Below, one piece after another: positions 29,625-37,475 of a stretch of 64,000 nt of DNA. Every line of letters begins with the position of its first letter. Positions within the stretch are counted from its first letter, which is position 1. The translations under genes and the position numbers were made by a program. The notes beneath the pieces are model-generated. The model made no database searches and had not been told where the DNA came from. It worked only from the letters and a program-made list of their open reading frames with translations. The stretch spans positions 2,170,001 through 2,234,000 of the forward strand of contig NZ_CP058554.1 of the NCBI RefSeq assembly GCF_014109725.1, written 5' to 3'. The stretch comes from Comamonas piscis. GTDB lineage: Bacteria; Pseudomonadota; Gammaproteobacteria; Burkholderiales; Burkholderiaceae_C.

Positions 29625-30338
29625 TTACTCCGACGCTGCAATGCGGCGCAGCGCATTGCTGTCGCGCACCGTCAGGCCCGAGGGCTCGATGCGGATGGAG
29701 GATTCGCGCTCCATCGATTTGAGCTCTTGGTTCACCCGCTGGCGCGAGGCGCCCAGCAGCTGGGCCAGCTCTTCCTGGGCCAGTTGCAGGCCGATACGGG
29801 TTTCGCTGACTTCCTTGCCGGGCACGCCGTAGCTGCGCGAGAGGTGCAGCAATTGCTTGGCCAGGCGCGCGCGCAGCGGCAGGGTGTTGAGATCTTCCAC
29901 CATGCCGTAGAGGCTGCGGATGCGGCGGGCATGCATGCGGGCCAGCGCCTGGTAGAACTCCACATGGGTTTGCAGAATGCGCTGGAAATCCGCTTTGCTG
30001 ACGCAGACCAGGGTGGTCTCGCCATGGGCATAGACGTCATGTGTGCGGCTGTCTTCGTCGAACAGACCTACATCGCCAAACCAGGTGCCGGGCTCGACAT
30101 AGGTCAAGGTGATCTGCTTGCCGGTGAGCGATGCCGAGCTGACTCGTGCCGAGCCTCGGGCCACGGACACCCACTCTTCGGGCTCATCGCCGCGCGAGAA
30201 GATCAGGCCGCCATCCTTGAAGCGCTTGACATAGGCGCAGCGCAGGATGTCGTGGCGCAAAGTGGGCGACAGGGTGCTGAACCAGCGCCCTGTGTTGATA
30301 GCTTCGCGCTCTTCGGGGGTCAGGATTGGATCGTCCAT
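29625..30338 (-). CDS. CRP/FNR-family transcriptional regulator
   Basis: This is a 237-residue protein. An N-terminal cyclic-nucleotide-binding beta-barrel spans about residues 20-140 (GGLIFSRGDEPEEWVSVARG, EPGTWFGDVGLFDEDSRTHD). The long dimerisation helix is FYQALARMHARRIRSLYGMV. A winged helix-turn-helix ends it (LAQEELAQLLGASRQRVNQE). No FNR-type cysteine cluster is visible, so it is not an iron-sulfur oxygen sensor. The usual cAMP-contact arginine-serine pair is not obvious, which leaves the ligand open. It is transcribed alone, with a 332-base gap upstream. Confidence 0.9.
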   Translation of the reverse strand: MDDPILTPEEREAINTGRWFSTLSPTLRHDILRCAYVKRFKDGGLIFSRGDEPEEWVSVARGSARVSSASLTGKQITLTYVEPGTWFGDVGLFDEDSRTHDVYAHGETTLVCVSKADFQRILQTHVEFYQALARMHARRIRSLYGMVEDLNTLPLRARLAKQLLHLSRSYGVPGKEVSETRIGLQLAQEELAQLLGASRQRVNQELKSMERESSIRIEPSGLTVRDSNALRRIAASE

Positions 30339-30670
30339 GGCATGTCGTCTCGGTGACTGGAATTATGAATTTTGTCGCTTGTGCGACGGTCATCATCGAA
30401 TGTATAGCATTGACGCCAGATTGTTAATTGTCACCCGGGCCTCTCAGGCATGCGGCAATCCAAGTTGTCCGCTTTTGCAACCTTTTGCTGCGCAACAAAT
30501 GAGCCTTATATGCTCATTGGGTTTGCATATATCGCTATCAATTTGATATTTGGGTTTCCCCGGTGTGCGCGAATGGCGAAGGGGTACTTCTTCAATGGTG
30601 AAGCTGGTCTTAAATGCTGGGGTATTGGGCTGCAGCCCCAGCGCTTTCCCTCTTGTATTCGCAGGCTATT
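30339..30670. other. AT-richer intergenic region upstream of the CRP/FNR regulator
   Basis: This is a 332-base gap that is lower in GC than its surroundings, especially 30480-30560. Frames here (for example from 30450 and 30550) run into the downstream gene on the wrong strand and lack support. It probably contains the regulator promoter and the end of the DMT-transporter transcript. I see no convincing terminator. Confidence 0.45.
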
Positions 30671-31549
30671 TCAGGCTGCCAGCCGCTTGCGCAGGCGCTG
30701 TTGCCACACCTCCACCAGCACCACCCCTAGGCCCGCGCAGCAGATCAAGGCCATGCCGGCGGCAGTCGCCGCATCGGGCAATTGGCCAAAGATCAGCCAG
30801 CCCAAGGTGGTGGCCGAGACGATCTGCAGGTAGTTGAAGGGTGCGAGCAAGGTGGCGTTGGTTTTGCTGTAGGCAGTAATTTGCAGCCAGTGGCCGACAA
30901 AGCCCGACAGACCGGTGGAGGCCAGCAGCAGCCATTGCCAGATCGTCAGATCCAGCTGCTTCCAGAAAAACGGCAGCAAGGCACTGAGCACCAGCGCGCC
31001 CAGCAGGCCGCCATAGAAGTTGCTGGTGAGCGGGTCATCGGCTGCCACGCGGCGGGTGCTGATCTGGAACAGCGCAAAGGTGCTGGCCGTGACCACGCCC
31101 CAGATGGCGCCTTCGGTGGACAGCTGGCCGCCCGGGCGGATGACCACCAGCATGCCGACAAAGCCCAGCAGCACGCCCGCCCAGCGGTGCCAGGCTGGCC
31201 GCTCACCCAGCAGCCAGGGCGCCAACACCATCAGCAGCAGCGGGGCCATGAAGTTCATCGCCGTGCCTTCGGCCAGCGGCACCATGCTCAGCACATGGAA
31301 GAACAGCAAGGTGGTGGCAATCATCAGCACCGAGCGCTGGATCTGGCGCGACAGCGACTGGGTGCGGAACAGGCTCCTGCCGCGCTTGGGCAGCACAAAC
31401 ACCCCCATCAACACCACATGGCCCACATAGCGGAACCAGGCCACCATCAATACCGGTACCCCTGCCAACACCAGCAGCTTGCCGCTCGCATCGAGGCTGG
31501 AGAGAATCCACAGCCCGCAGACATGCAGGACGATACCGAGTTGGCTCAT
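30671..31549 (-). CDS. DMT-superfamily transporter (EamA domains)
   Basis: This 292-residue integral membrane protein has about ten hydrophobic segments arranged as two EamA repeats. Repeat 1 includes MVPLAEGTAMNFMAPLLLMV and repeat 2 includes TNATLLAPFNYLQIVSATTL, the conserved position before the last helices. These proteins usually export metabolites or amino acids. The substrate is not deducible. It lies 242 bases downstream of azoR on the same strand, but a strong terminator separates them, so it is likely its own unit. Confidence 0.9.
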   Translation of the reverse strand: MSQLGIVLHVCGLWILSSLDASGKLLVLAGVPVLMVAWFRYVGHVVLMGVFVLPKRGRSLFRTQSLSRQIQRSVLMIATTLLFFHVLSMVPLAEGTAMNFMAPLLLMVLAPWLLGERPAWHRWAGVLLGFVGMLVVIRPGGQLSTEGAIWGVVTASTFALFQISTRRVAADDPLTSNFYGGLLGALVLSALLPFFWKQLDLTIWQWLLLASTGLSGFVGHWLQITAYSKTNATLLAPFNYLQIVSATTLGWLIFGQLPDAATAAGMALICCAGLGVVLVEVWQQRLRKRLAA

Positions 31550-31660
31550 GAGGGGAAGTTTTTAGCGCAGCAGAGGCGGCCGATTGTAACCAGGGGTTGA
31601 CAGTTTTTCAGTCACTGCGGCAATAGGCTGATTCAGCGGCCTGCCTTGTCATGCAGACGC

Positions 31661-31696
31661 AAAAAAGCCGATCGGAAGGTGGTCCTTCAGATCGGC
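31661..31696 (-). terminator. intrinsic terminator of azoR
   Basis: GCCGATC (31667-31673) pairs with GATCGGC (31690-31696), and an inner GAAGG/CCTTC pair extends the stem. Six T residues follow on the reverse strand. It lies about 95 bases after the azoR stop. Confidence 0.88.
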
Positions 31697-31790
31697 GACA
31701 AAACCCGGGCACTGGGTGGTAGGTGCTGGGCTGCAGTCGGAGGATAGGGGCACTGGGCACCCCGCCTCCTGCTGTTCAAGCCTGTGGCAA

Positions 31791-32426
31791 TCAGGCCGCT
31801 ACGGTCTGCTGCATCGGCGTTGCAACGGCTCGGGCAATCTCGGCCTCGGCCTTGCTGATGGCGGCGGCGCGGGCTTCCGGGCCCATGGCCAGGCCTTCGG
31901 CGCGGGCAAAGTGCACATCGGTGATGCCGATAAAGCCAAAGATGGTTTGCAAGTAGGTTTCCTGGTGTTCCATCGCACGGCCGCCTTCGCTGGTCGAGTA
32001 GACACCGCCACGCGATTCCAGCACGATCACCTTCTTGCCACCGGCCAGGCCTTCGGGGCCATTGGCGGTGTAGCGGAAGGTGCGGCCGCCTTGCAGCACA
32101 CGGTCAATCCAGCTACGCAGCTGGGTGGGGATGCTGAAGTTGTAGAAAGGTGCGCCGATGACGATAACGTCGGCTTCGAGCAGCTGGCTCACCAAGGTTT
32201 CGGAGATGGCATTTTGCTCACGCTCAGCTTCGGTCTTGGCATCCTGGCCGGTACGGAAGCCCATGGCCTCGGCGCTCAGGTGGGGAGGCGTGTTGACGGC
32301 CAGGTCCAGGTATTCCACCTTGGTGTTGGGGTGTACGGCGACCCAGGCCTTGACGGCTTCGGCGCTCAGCTGGCGGGAGACGGAGTTGGCGCCCAGGATG
32401 GACGAATCGATATGCAGCAGTTTCAT
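31791..32426 (-). CDS. azoR: FMN-dependent NADH-azoreductase
   Basis: This 211-residue flavodoxin-fold enzyme reduces azo compounds and quinones with NADH. The ATG at 32426 gives MKLLHIDSSILGANSVSRQL, which holds the FMN-phosphate loop. Other signs are IGAPFYNFSIPTQLRSWIDR, FRYTANGPEGLAGGKKVIVL and SRGGVYS, around the isoalloxazine. An upstream in-frame start (32498) would add unlikely residues. It is divergent from a LysR-type gene, with a perfect palindrome between them. That arrangement suggests induction by quinones or azo compounds through the regulator. Confidence 0.95.
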   Translation of the reverse strand: MKLLHIDSSILGANSVSRQLSAEAVKAWVAVHPNTKVEYLDLAVNTPPHLSAEAMGFRTGQDAKTEAEREQNAISETLVSQLLEADVIVIGAPFYNFSIPTQLRSWIDRVLQGGRTFRYTANGPEGLAGGKKVIVLESRGGVYSTSEGGRAMEHQETYLQTIFGFIGITDVHFARAEGLAMGPEARAAAISKAEAEIARAVATPMQQTVAA

Positions 32427-32538
32427 GGTCAGTCCTTCAATCAGGTGACGGCTTTTGCTGCACTCGCAGCATTTTTGCCAATGGCTGAATTCTGTCACTC
32501 TCAGCGCGCCGGATTGAGGGGTGGAATTGGGTTGGATT

Positions 32539-32554
32539 GTTCTATTTTTAGAAC
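32539..32554. promoter_or_regulatory. palindrome between azoR and LysR gene, candidate LysR operator
   Basis: GTTCTA-TTTT-TAGAAC is a perfect 6+4+6 inverted repeat containing the T-N11-A pattern typical of LysR boxes. It lies 113 bases from the azoR start and 64 bases from the regulator start. Confidence 0.6.
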
Positions 32555-32617
32555 TATGATGGGCAAACTTTTTGCCGCCCTTCTGCCCGCGCAGACCGCG
32601 CTAACGCTGCCCCCACC

Positions 32618-33544
32618 ATGAAATACGACCTCAACGACATGTACTACTTTGCCGAGGTGGTCGAGCGCGGCGGCTTCGCTGCGGCAGGACGGGCGCTGGG
32701 GGTGCCCAAATCCCGGTTGTCGCGCCGCATCGCCGATCTGGAGGCGCAGCTAGGTGTGCGCTTGCTGCAACGCACCACGCGCCGCCTGTCGCTCACCGAT
32801 GCCGGCGAGACCTTTTTGCGCCATGCCCAAACCGCCCGCGAGGCGGCGCAAAATGCGCAGGCCGAGATGGAGCAAACCCAGCGCGAGCCCTCGGGCACCG
32901 TGCGGGTGTCCTGCCCGGTGACCTTGGCGCAGGGCGCGGTGGGCAAGCTGCTGCCCGCTTTTTTGCGCACCTATGCCAAGGTGCGCATCGAGATGCTGGT
33001 GACCAACCGCACCATCAACCTGATTGAAGAGGGCATTGATGTGGCACTGCGGGTACGCGCCAATCTCAATGACAGCGGCAGCTTGGTCGTCAAACGCCTG
33101 GGCATGACCCGCCAGCGGCTGGTGGCGAGCCCCGAGCTGCTGGCCGTGCATGGCGTGCCGCAAACCCCGCAAGATTTAGGCAGCAAGCTGCCCACGATGT
33201 CGCTGACCAGTGCCGATGGCAACAGCACCCTGCAACTGGTGGGCCCGGAAGGCGAACATGTGACCATCCACCACCAGGCGCGCTATGTGGCCGATGACCT
33301 GGTGACCCTGAAATATGCGGTGCTCGATGGCATTGGTGCTTGCTGGATGCCTGCGGCCATGGTGCGTGATGAGGTGGCCAATGGCGACTTGGTGGAGCTG
33401 CTGACCGACTGGAGCATCCCCGAAGGCATCTTGCACGCAGCCTTTGTCTCGCGCCGCAATATGGCGCCGGCCCAGCGGGCGTTTCTGGACTTTATGGGTG
33501 AGAACCTGCCGCTGCAGCGCATTGGCCAAAACGACGGAACCTGA
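32618..33544 (+). CDS. LysR-family transcriptional regulator
   Basis: This 308-residue protein has the LysR N-terminal helix-turn-helix (LNDMYYFAEVVERGGFAAAG, then VPKSRLSRRIADLEAQLGVR) and a linker helix rich in Ala and Glu (AREAAQNAQAEMEQTQ). The effector domain follows (GTVRVSCPVTLAQGAVGKLL). This subtype (CrgA/AaeR-like, with MKYDLNDMYYFAEVV) often represses neighbouring quinone-responsive genes. The divergent neighbour azoR and the palindrome at 32539-32554 make azoR the probable target. Confidence 0.93.
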   Translation: MKYDLNDMYYFAEVVERGGFAAAGRALGVPKSRLSRRIADLEAQLGVRLLQRTTRRLSLTDAGETFLRHAQTAREAAQNAQAEMEQTQREPSGTVRVSCPVTLAQGAVGKLLPAFLRTYAKVRIEMLVTNRTINLIEEGIDVALRVRANLNDSGSLVVKRLGMTRQRLVASPELLAVHGVPQTPQDLGSKLPTMSLTSADGNSTLQLVGPEGEHVTIHHQARYVADDLVTLKYAVLDGIGACWMPAAMVRDEVANGDLVELLTDWSIPEGILHAAFVSRRNMAPAQRAFLDFMGENLPLQRIGQNDGT

Positions 33545-33633
33545 TCGGTCGCCTGTCTTGATATTATTTTTGGAAATAACAATACTAAAAAATAGTCGTT
33601 GTTGATCTAAGAGCCTGCTTTGACAATGCATCC

Positions 33634-34323
33634 ATGTCCGGTGCCTGTCTTGTCACGATCCCATCCTCCACCCCGCCACGCTCTGCTGCCATTGCGGCTG
33701 CACAGCGCCATGGCCAGACCCCGGTTCAGCCGGGCTGGCGCGGGGAGGCCGAAACGGGCGCTCCTGTATCGGTGGTGATCGTGCCGGGCTGGCGCAACTC
33801 CGGCCCTGGCCATTGGCAAAGCCTCTGGGCCGAGCGCATTGTCGGTGCCTTGCGGGTGGAGCAGGAAGACTGGCTGCAGCCCCATCGCAGCCCCTGGGTG
33901 GCGAGTGTGGAGGCAGCCATTGCGGCGGCACCCCACCCGGTCATCCTGGTCGCGCATTCGCTGGGCTGTATTGCCAGCGTGCATGCGGTGGAGCAGTTGC
34001 GCGATCAGCGGGACGACACCATTGCTGGCGCGCTGTTTGTGGCGCCTGCTGACCCGGAGCGCCGCGCGCTGTTTGAAGACTTCACCCCCGTGCCCGCCAA
34101 TAGCTTGCCGTTTCCCAGCATCGTGGCTGCCAGCAGCAATGACCCGTATTGCCCCATCCGCATGGCCAGCGCCTATGCCAAGAGCTGGGGCAGCACTTTT
34201 GTGCGGGTGCCATCGGCTGGCCATATCAATGTGGAATCCGGGCATGGCGAATGGCCGCTGGGTTGGGCGTTGTTGGGCGCCTTGGCCGCGCTGGCGCCTG
34301 TGCAGGCCCAGGCTGCCGCCTGA
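33634..34323 (+). CDS. RBBP9/YdeN-type serine hydrolase
   Basis: This 229-residue predicted alpha/beta hydrolase follows the RBBP9/YdeN pattern: VVIVPGWRNSGPGHWQSLWA, a nucleophile elbow HSLGC, the acid in SSNDPYCP, and a catalytic histidine in AGHINVESGHGEWP. The first 40 residues are not part of the family core, and no ribosome site precedes the ATG at 33634. The true start may therefore be further in. The substrate is unknown. The gene follows the LysR regulator on the same strand after an AT-rich 89-base gap. Confidence 0.85.
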   Translation: MSGACLVTIPSSTPPRSAAIAAAQRHGQTPVQPGWRGEAETGAPVSVVIVPGWRNSGPGHWQSLWAERIVGALRVEQEDWLQPHRSPWVASVEAAIAAAPHPVILVAHSLGCIASVHAVEQLRDQRDDTIAGALFVAPADPERRALFEDFTPVPANSLPFPSIVAASSNDPYCPIRMASAYAKSWGSTFVRVPSAGHINVESGHGEWPLGWALLGALAALAPVQAQAAA

Positions 34324-34416
34324 TTTTTACCCTCTCTCCCTTACTCCACTTGTCTGCGCAAGCGAGGCTGGCTTCGTTCGGCTGCTGGCGCACGGTGTAC
34401 ACGCCATTTTTTGGGC

Positions 34417-34443
34417 AAAAAAATGCCAGCAATGAATGCTGGC
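34417..34443 (-). terminator. intrinsic terminator of the CsbD gene
   Basis: GCCAGCA (34425-34431) pairs with TGCTGGC (34437-34443) around a five-base loop. The reverse strand then reads a run of seven T residues. It is 125 bases beyond the csbD-like stop, in the 245-base gap that otherwise shows no gene. Confidence 0.82.
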
Positions 34444-34568
34444 CAAGGAGGGGTTCCGTTGAATCAATGGGCTTATATTGCCTTAATTTAAGCCGCTCAG
34501 ATTCAAAATTTGTATGTGTTGGTGACGTTCATCGATAGGGCTGTTACACCCCCGATGAACATCTGGCC

Positions 34569-34766
34569 TTACAGGCGCTTCTTGGCTGCGTCGGCAGCGT
34601 CCTTGACGGCTTCCTTGACGTCGCCGGCCTTCTTCTGGATCTCGCCTTCGGCTTCCAAAGCCTTGCCCTTGGCCACTTGGCCTGGGCTGTTGATGGCCTT
34701 GCCTACGCCCGCTTGTGCTTCACCGGCCAGGTCCTTGATCTTGCCTACGACTTGGTCTTTGTTCAT
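34569..34766 (-). CDS. CsbD-family stress protein
   Basis: This 65-residue hydrophilic protein starts at the ATG at 34766, with AAGGAG nine bases upstream. It has the CsbD pattern MNKDQVVGKIKDLAGEAQAG followed by KGKALEAEGEIQKKAGDVKE and an Ala/Lys-rich helical tail. CsbD-like proteins are small, abundant under general stress and of unknown mechanism. The 105-base upstream extension of the frame has no family match and is discarded. Confidence 0.92.
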   Translation of the reverse strand: MNKDQVVGKIKDLAGEAQAGVGKAINSPGQVAKGKALEAEGEIQKKAGDVKEAVKDAADAAKKRL

Positions 34767-34934
34767 TGCAGTACTCCTTGGGTTGGTCAATGTGTAGCCA
34801 TTGTGCGCAAGGCCATGGCACGGCCTTGTCAGTGCAGCCTTGTGCTTGCTGTGCGACACCGCCGACAGCATGCTAAAACACTAATTACAAATTGAGGCCT
34901 GAGAAAATGCGTTCAACCGCCGCAGCCGCTGCGC

Positions 34935-36161
34935 TTAGGGCGCCGACTTGAGCGGGCTGTGGTCCTGCAGTGCGCGCTGGTACTCGGCCATGCCCTGCGA
35001 TTCGCGGTCCAGGTAGCGCTCTACCGCCTGGGCAAAGCCGGCATGGGCCAGCCAGTGGGCGCTGGGCGTGCGTAGCGGCATCAGGGCGCGGGCCATCTTG
35101 TGCTCGCCCTGGGCACCGCCTTCAAAGCACTGCAGGCCATGGCGAATGCACCATTCAATCGGTTGGTAGTAGCAGGCTTCGAAGTGCAGACAGTCCACCC
35201 GTTCGATCGCACCCCAGTAGCGGCCATAGGCATGGCGCGGCGCCGTACCTTCGGCATCGATGGCGATCAAACTGGCGGCGATGGGCTGGCCCTCGCGCTC
35301 GGCGATAAACAGCAGCCAGTTCTCGGCCATCTCTGTACGCATGGCCTCAAAGAAGGCGGGGGTCAGGTAGGGCGCGTTGCCGTGCTCCAAATAGGTGCGC
35401 TCATAGCATTGGTAGAAAAACGCCCAGTCCGCATCGCTGATCTGCGCACCGGTCGCATGGCGGAACGTCACCCCGGCCGCCTGCACCTTGCGCCGCTCCT
35501 GGCGGATCTTTTTGCGCTTCTCCTGCTGCAAGTCGTTCAGAAAATCGTCGAAATCGGCATAGGGCTTGGCATCGGCCATTGGGGCGCTATCGCGGTTGCG
35601 CCAGTGGAACTGCACATTCTCGCGCTGCATCAGCGCAATGTCGTCCGCGGCCTGCAGATCGGCACCGCTGCCAAACAGCAGGTGCAGCGACGAGATCTCT
35701 TGCTGCTCGCAAAACTGCGTGGCGGCATGCAGCAAGGGCGCGCGAAAGCTGTCATCGGCCACCAGCAGGCGGCTGCCCGGCACGGGGGTGAAGGGCACCG
35801 CAATCACCGCCTTGGGAAAGTAATCCAACCCATGCTCGGCATAGGCCCGCGCCCAGGCAAAGTCAAACACATACTCGCCGTAGGAATGGCTTTTGAGGTA
35901 CATCGGGCAGGCGCCGACCAGCGCGTCGTCCTGCCACAGGCTCAGGTGGCAAGGCTGCCAGCCGCTGGCCAGGGTGGCGCTGCCGCTGTCCTCCAGCGCC
36001 TGCAGATAGGCGTGGCGCATGAAAGGGGTAGGGCGCTGCTGCAAGGCCAGCAGCCCATCCCAGGCGGGGGCATCGAACGCGGCCATGCTTTGCACAATGC
36101 GCAGCTCCAGGCTGGGGCCGGGTTGGGGGGCGGGCGAGGGTGCGACAGGCAGCGAGGTCAT
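34935..36161 (-). CDS. peptidogalycan/GNAT-like acyltransferase (DUF482-type)
   Basis: This 408-residue protein begins at the ATG at 36161 (MTSLPVAP). Family features include WDGLLALQQRPTPFMRHAYL, QPCHLSLWQDDALVGACPMY, the basic helix QQEKRKKIRQERRKVQAAG, and the C-terminal YQPIEWCIRHGLQCFEGGAQ with GEHKMARALMP. That pattern belongs to a family related to FemAB/GNAT acyltransferases, annotated as N-acetyltransferase or peptidogalycan biosynthesis proteins. The real substrate is not established. It follows the threonine aldolase gene at 43 bases and probably shares its transcript. Confidence 0.85.
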   Translation of the reverse strand: MTSLPVAPSPAPQPGPSLELRIVQSMAAFDAPAWDGLLALQQRPTPFMRHAYLQALEDSGSATLASGWQPCHLSLWQDDALVGACPMYLKSHSYGEYVFDFAWARAYAEHGLDYFPKAVIAVPFTPVPGSRLLVADDSFRAPLLHAATQFCEQQEISSLHLLFGSGADLQAADDIALMQRENVQFHWRNRDSAPMADAKPYADFDDFLNDLQQEKRKKIRQERRKVQAAGVTFRHATGAQISDADWAFFYQCYERTYLEHGNAPYLTPAFFEAMRTEMAENWLLFIAEREGQPIAASLIAIDAEGTAPRHAYGRYWGAIERVDCLHFEACYYQPIEWCIRHGLQCFEGGAQGEHKMARALMPLRTPSAHWLAHAGFAQAVERYLDRESQGMAEYQRALQDHSPLKSAP

Positions 36162-36204
36162 GGCCCGATTGTGGTCTGCCTGCTGCGCCACTGCAGGGGG
36201 CAGG

Positions 36205-37278
36205 TTATGCGGCTTTGCGCTGCTCGCTGTGCACCAGCGCCATCAGCGCGGCAATCTCTTCGTCGGTGCTGGACCAGGAGGTGACAAAGCGCACTACCAC
36301 CTCGCCGGCCTCCACCACGGTGCCTGCTGGCACGCTGCTGGCATACCAGTCAGAGCAGCGCACGCCCTGGGCGCGCAGCTGCTCATACAGCGTGATGGGC
36401 ATCAGCACAAACACTTCATTGGCCTGCGTGGGCCAGCTCAGGCGCACACCAGGGGTGGCGACCAGCGCGGCCGACAGCTTGGATGCCATCGCATTCGCAT
36501 GACGGGCAAGGTCCATCCAATGGCCATCCTCCAGCCAGGCGCAGAACTGCGCGCCGATGCTGCGGCTTTTGGACACCAGCTGGCCGCTGCGTTTGATGCG
36601 CAGCGAGAAGTTCTGGGCCAGCGCCGGGTCGAAAAACACCACCGCCTCGGCCATCAACGCGCCGTTCTTGGAGGCGCCCAGGCTCAGCACATCGACACCG
36701 GCGCGCCAGGTGATATCGCCGGGGTGGCACTGCAGCGCTGCGATGGCATTGGCCAGGCGTGCGCCATCCATGTGCACGCGCAGGCCCAGCGCATGCGCCT
36801 GCGCGGCCAGTGCGGCAATCTCTTGCGGCTGGTAGACCAGGCCGTTCTCGGTTACCTGGGAGATGCTCAGACCGCTGATCACCATGTTGTGGGGCGCGTC
36901 ATGGGGCGTGCGTGCCACAAAGGCGGCCAGGTCGTCAGCGCTGATCTTGCCGTTGTCGGTGGCCATCGGCAGCAGGCTGGCACCTCCGGTAAACAAGGCG
37001 GGTGCGCTGTTCTCGTCGACCGCGATATGGGCCATGTGGTGGCAGACCACGGCGTTCCAGGGCTGGGCGATGGTGGACAGCGCCAGGCAATTGGCTGCCG
37101 TGCCGGTGGTGACAAAGAACACCTTGACGGGGGTGCCAAAGGCCTCACCCAGCATGTGCTCGGCGCGTTGGCTCCATTCGTCATTGCCGTAGGCGGACTG
37201 GATGCCGCTGGCGGCCTCCACCAGGGTGTGCAGGATGCGGGGGGAGACGCCGGCTTGGTTGTCGCTGCCAAAGTTCAT
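36205..37278 (-). CDS. ltaE: low-specificity L-threonine aldolase (PLP-dependent)
   Basis: This 357-residue fold-type I PLP enzyme cleaves threonine or allo-threonine to glycine and acetaldehyde. The ATG at 37278 gives MNFGSDNQAGVSPRILHTLV. The PLP lysine lies in VLSLGASKNGAL. The phosphate and ring contacts are in VTTGTAANCLAL, HMDGARLANAIAAL and the Arg of IKRSGQLVSKSRSIG. The longer frame from 37497 runs through the divergent promoter region and is not used. It faces nadE across a 197-base shared gap. Confidence 0.92.
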   Translation of the reverse strand: MNFGSDNQAGVSPRILHTLVEAASGIQSAYGNDEWSQRAEHMLGEAFGTPVKVFFVTTGTAANCLALSTIAQPWNAVVCHHMAHIAVDENSAPALFTGGASLLPMATDNGKISADDLAAFVARTPHDAPHNMVISGLSISQVTENGLVYQPQEIAALAAQAHALGLRVHMDGARLANAIAALQCHPGDITWRAGVDVLSLGASKNGALMAEAVVFFDPALAQNFSLRIKRSGQLVSKSRSIGAQFCAWLEDGHWMDLARHANAMASKLSAALVATPGVRLSWPTQANEVFVLMPITLYEQLRAQGVRCSDWYASSVPAGTVVEAGEVVVRFVTSWSSTDEEIAALMALVHSEQRKAA

Positions 37279-37475
37279 GGGACGCTGCGGGTAGTGGTGC
37301 AAAAGCCTGATTCTGCCCGCAAACCGCCGGCGCCCGCTGTCCCGGATTGGCGGGATTTGTGCGCTGCCCCGGAGGGCTGCGGCTTTGTAGGCTAGACTCT
37401 TTGGCTGCACCAGGCGCGGGCTCCGCCCCTGCGCCCTGTGGCCCTGGTGCGCCGACCATTGCCATTGAACCATCC

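Noticed and set aside
30450..30833. Forward frame of 127 codons in the 30339-30670 gap
   Set aside because: No ribosome site, runs into the antisense of the DMT transporter, and has no recognisable features.
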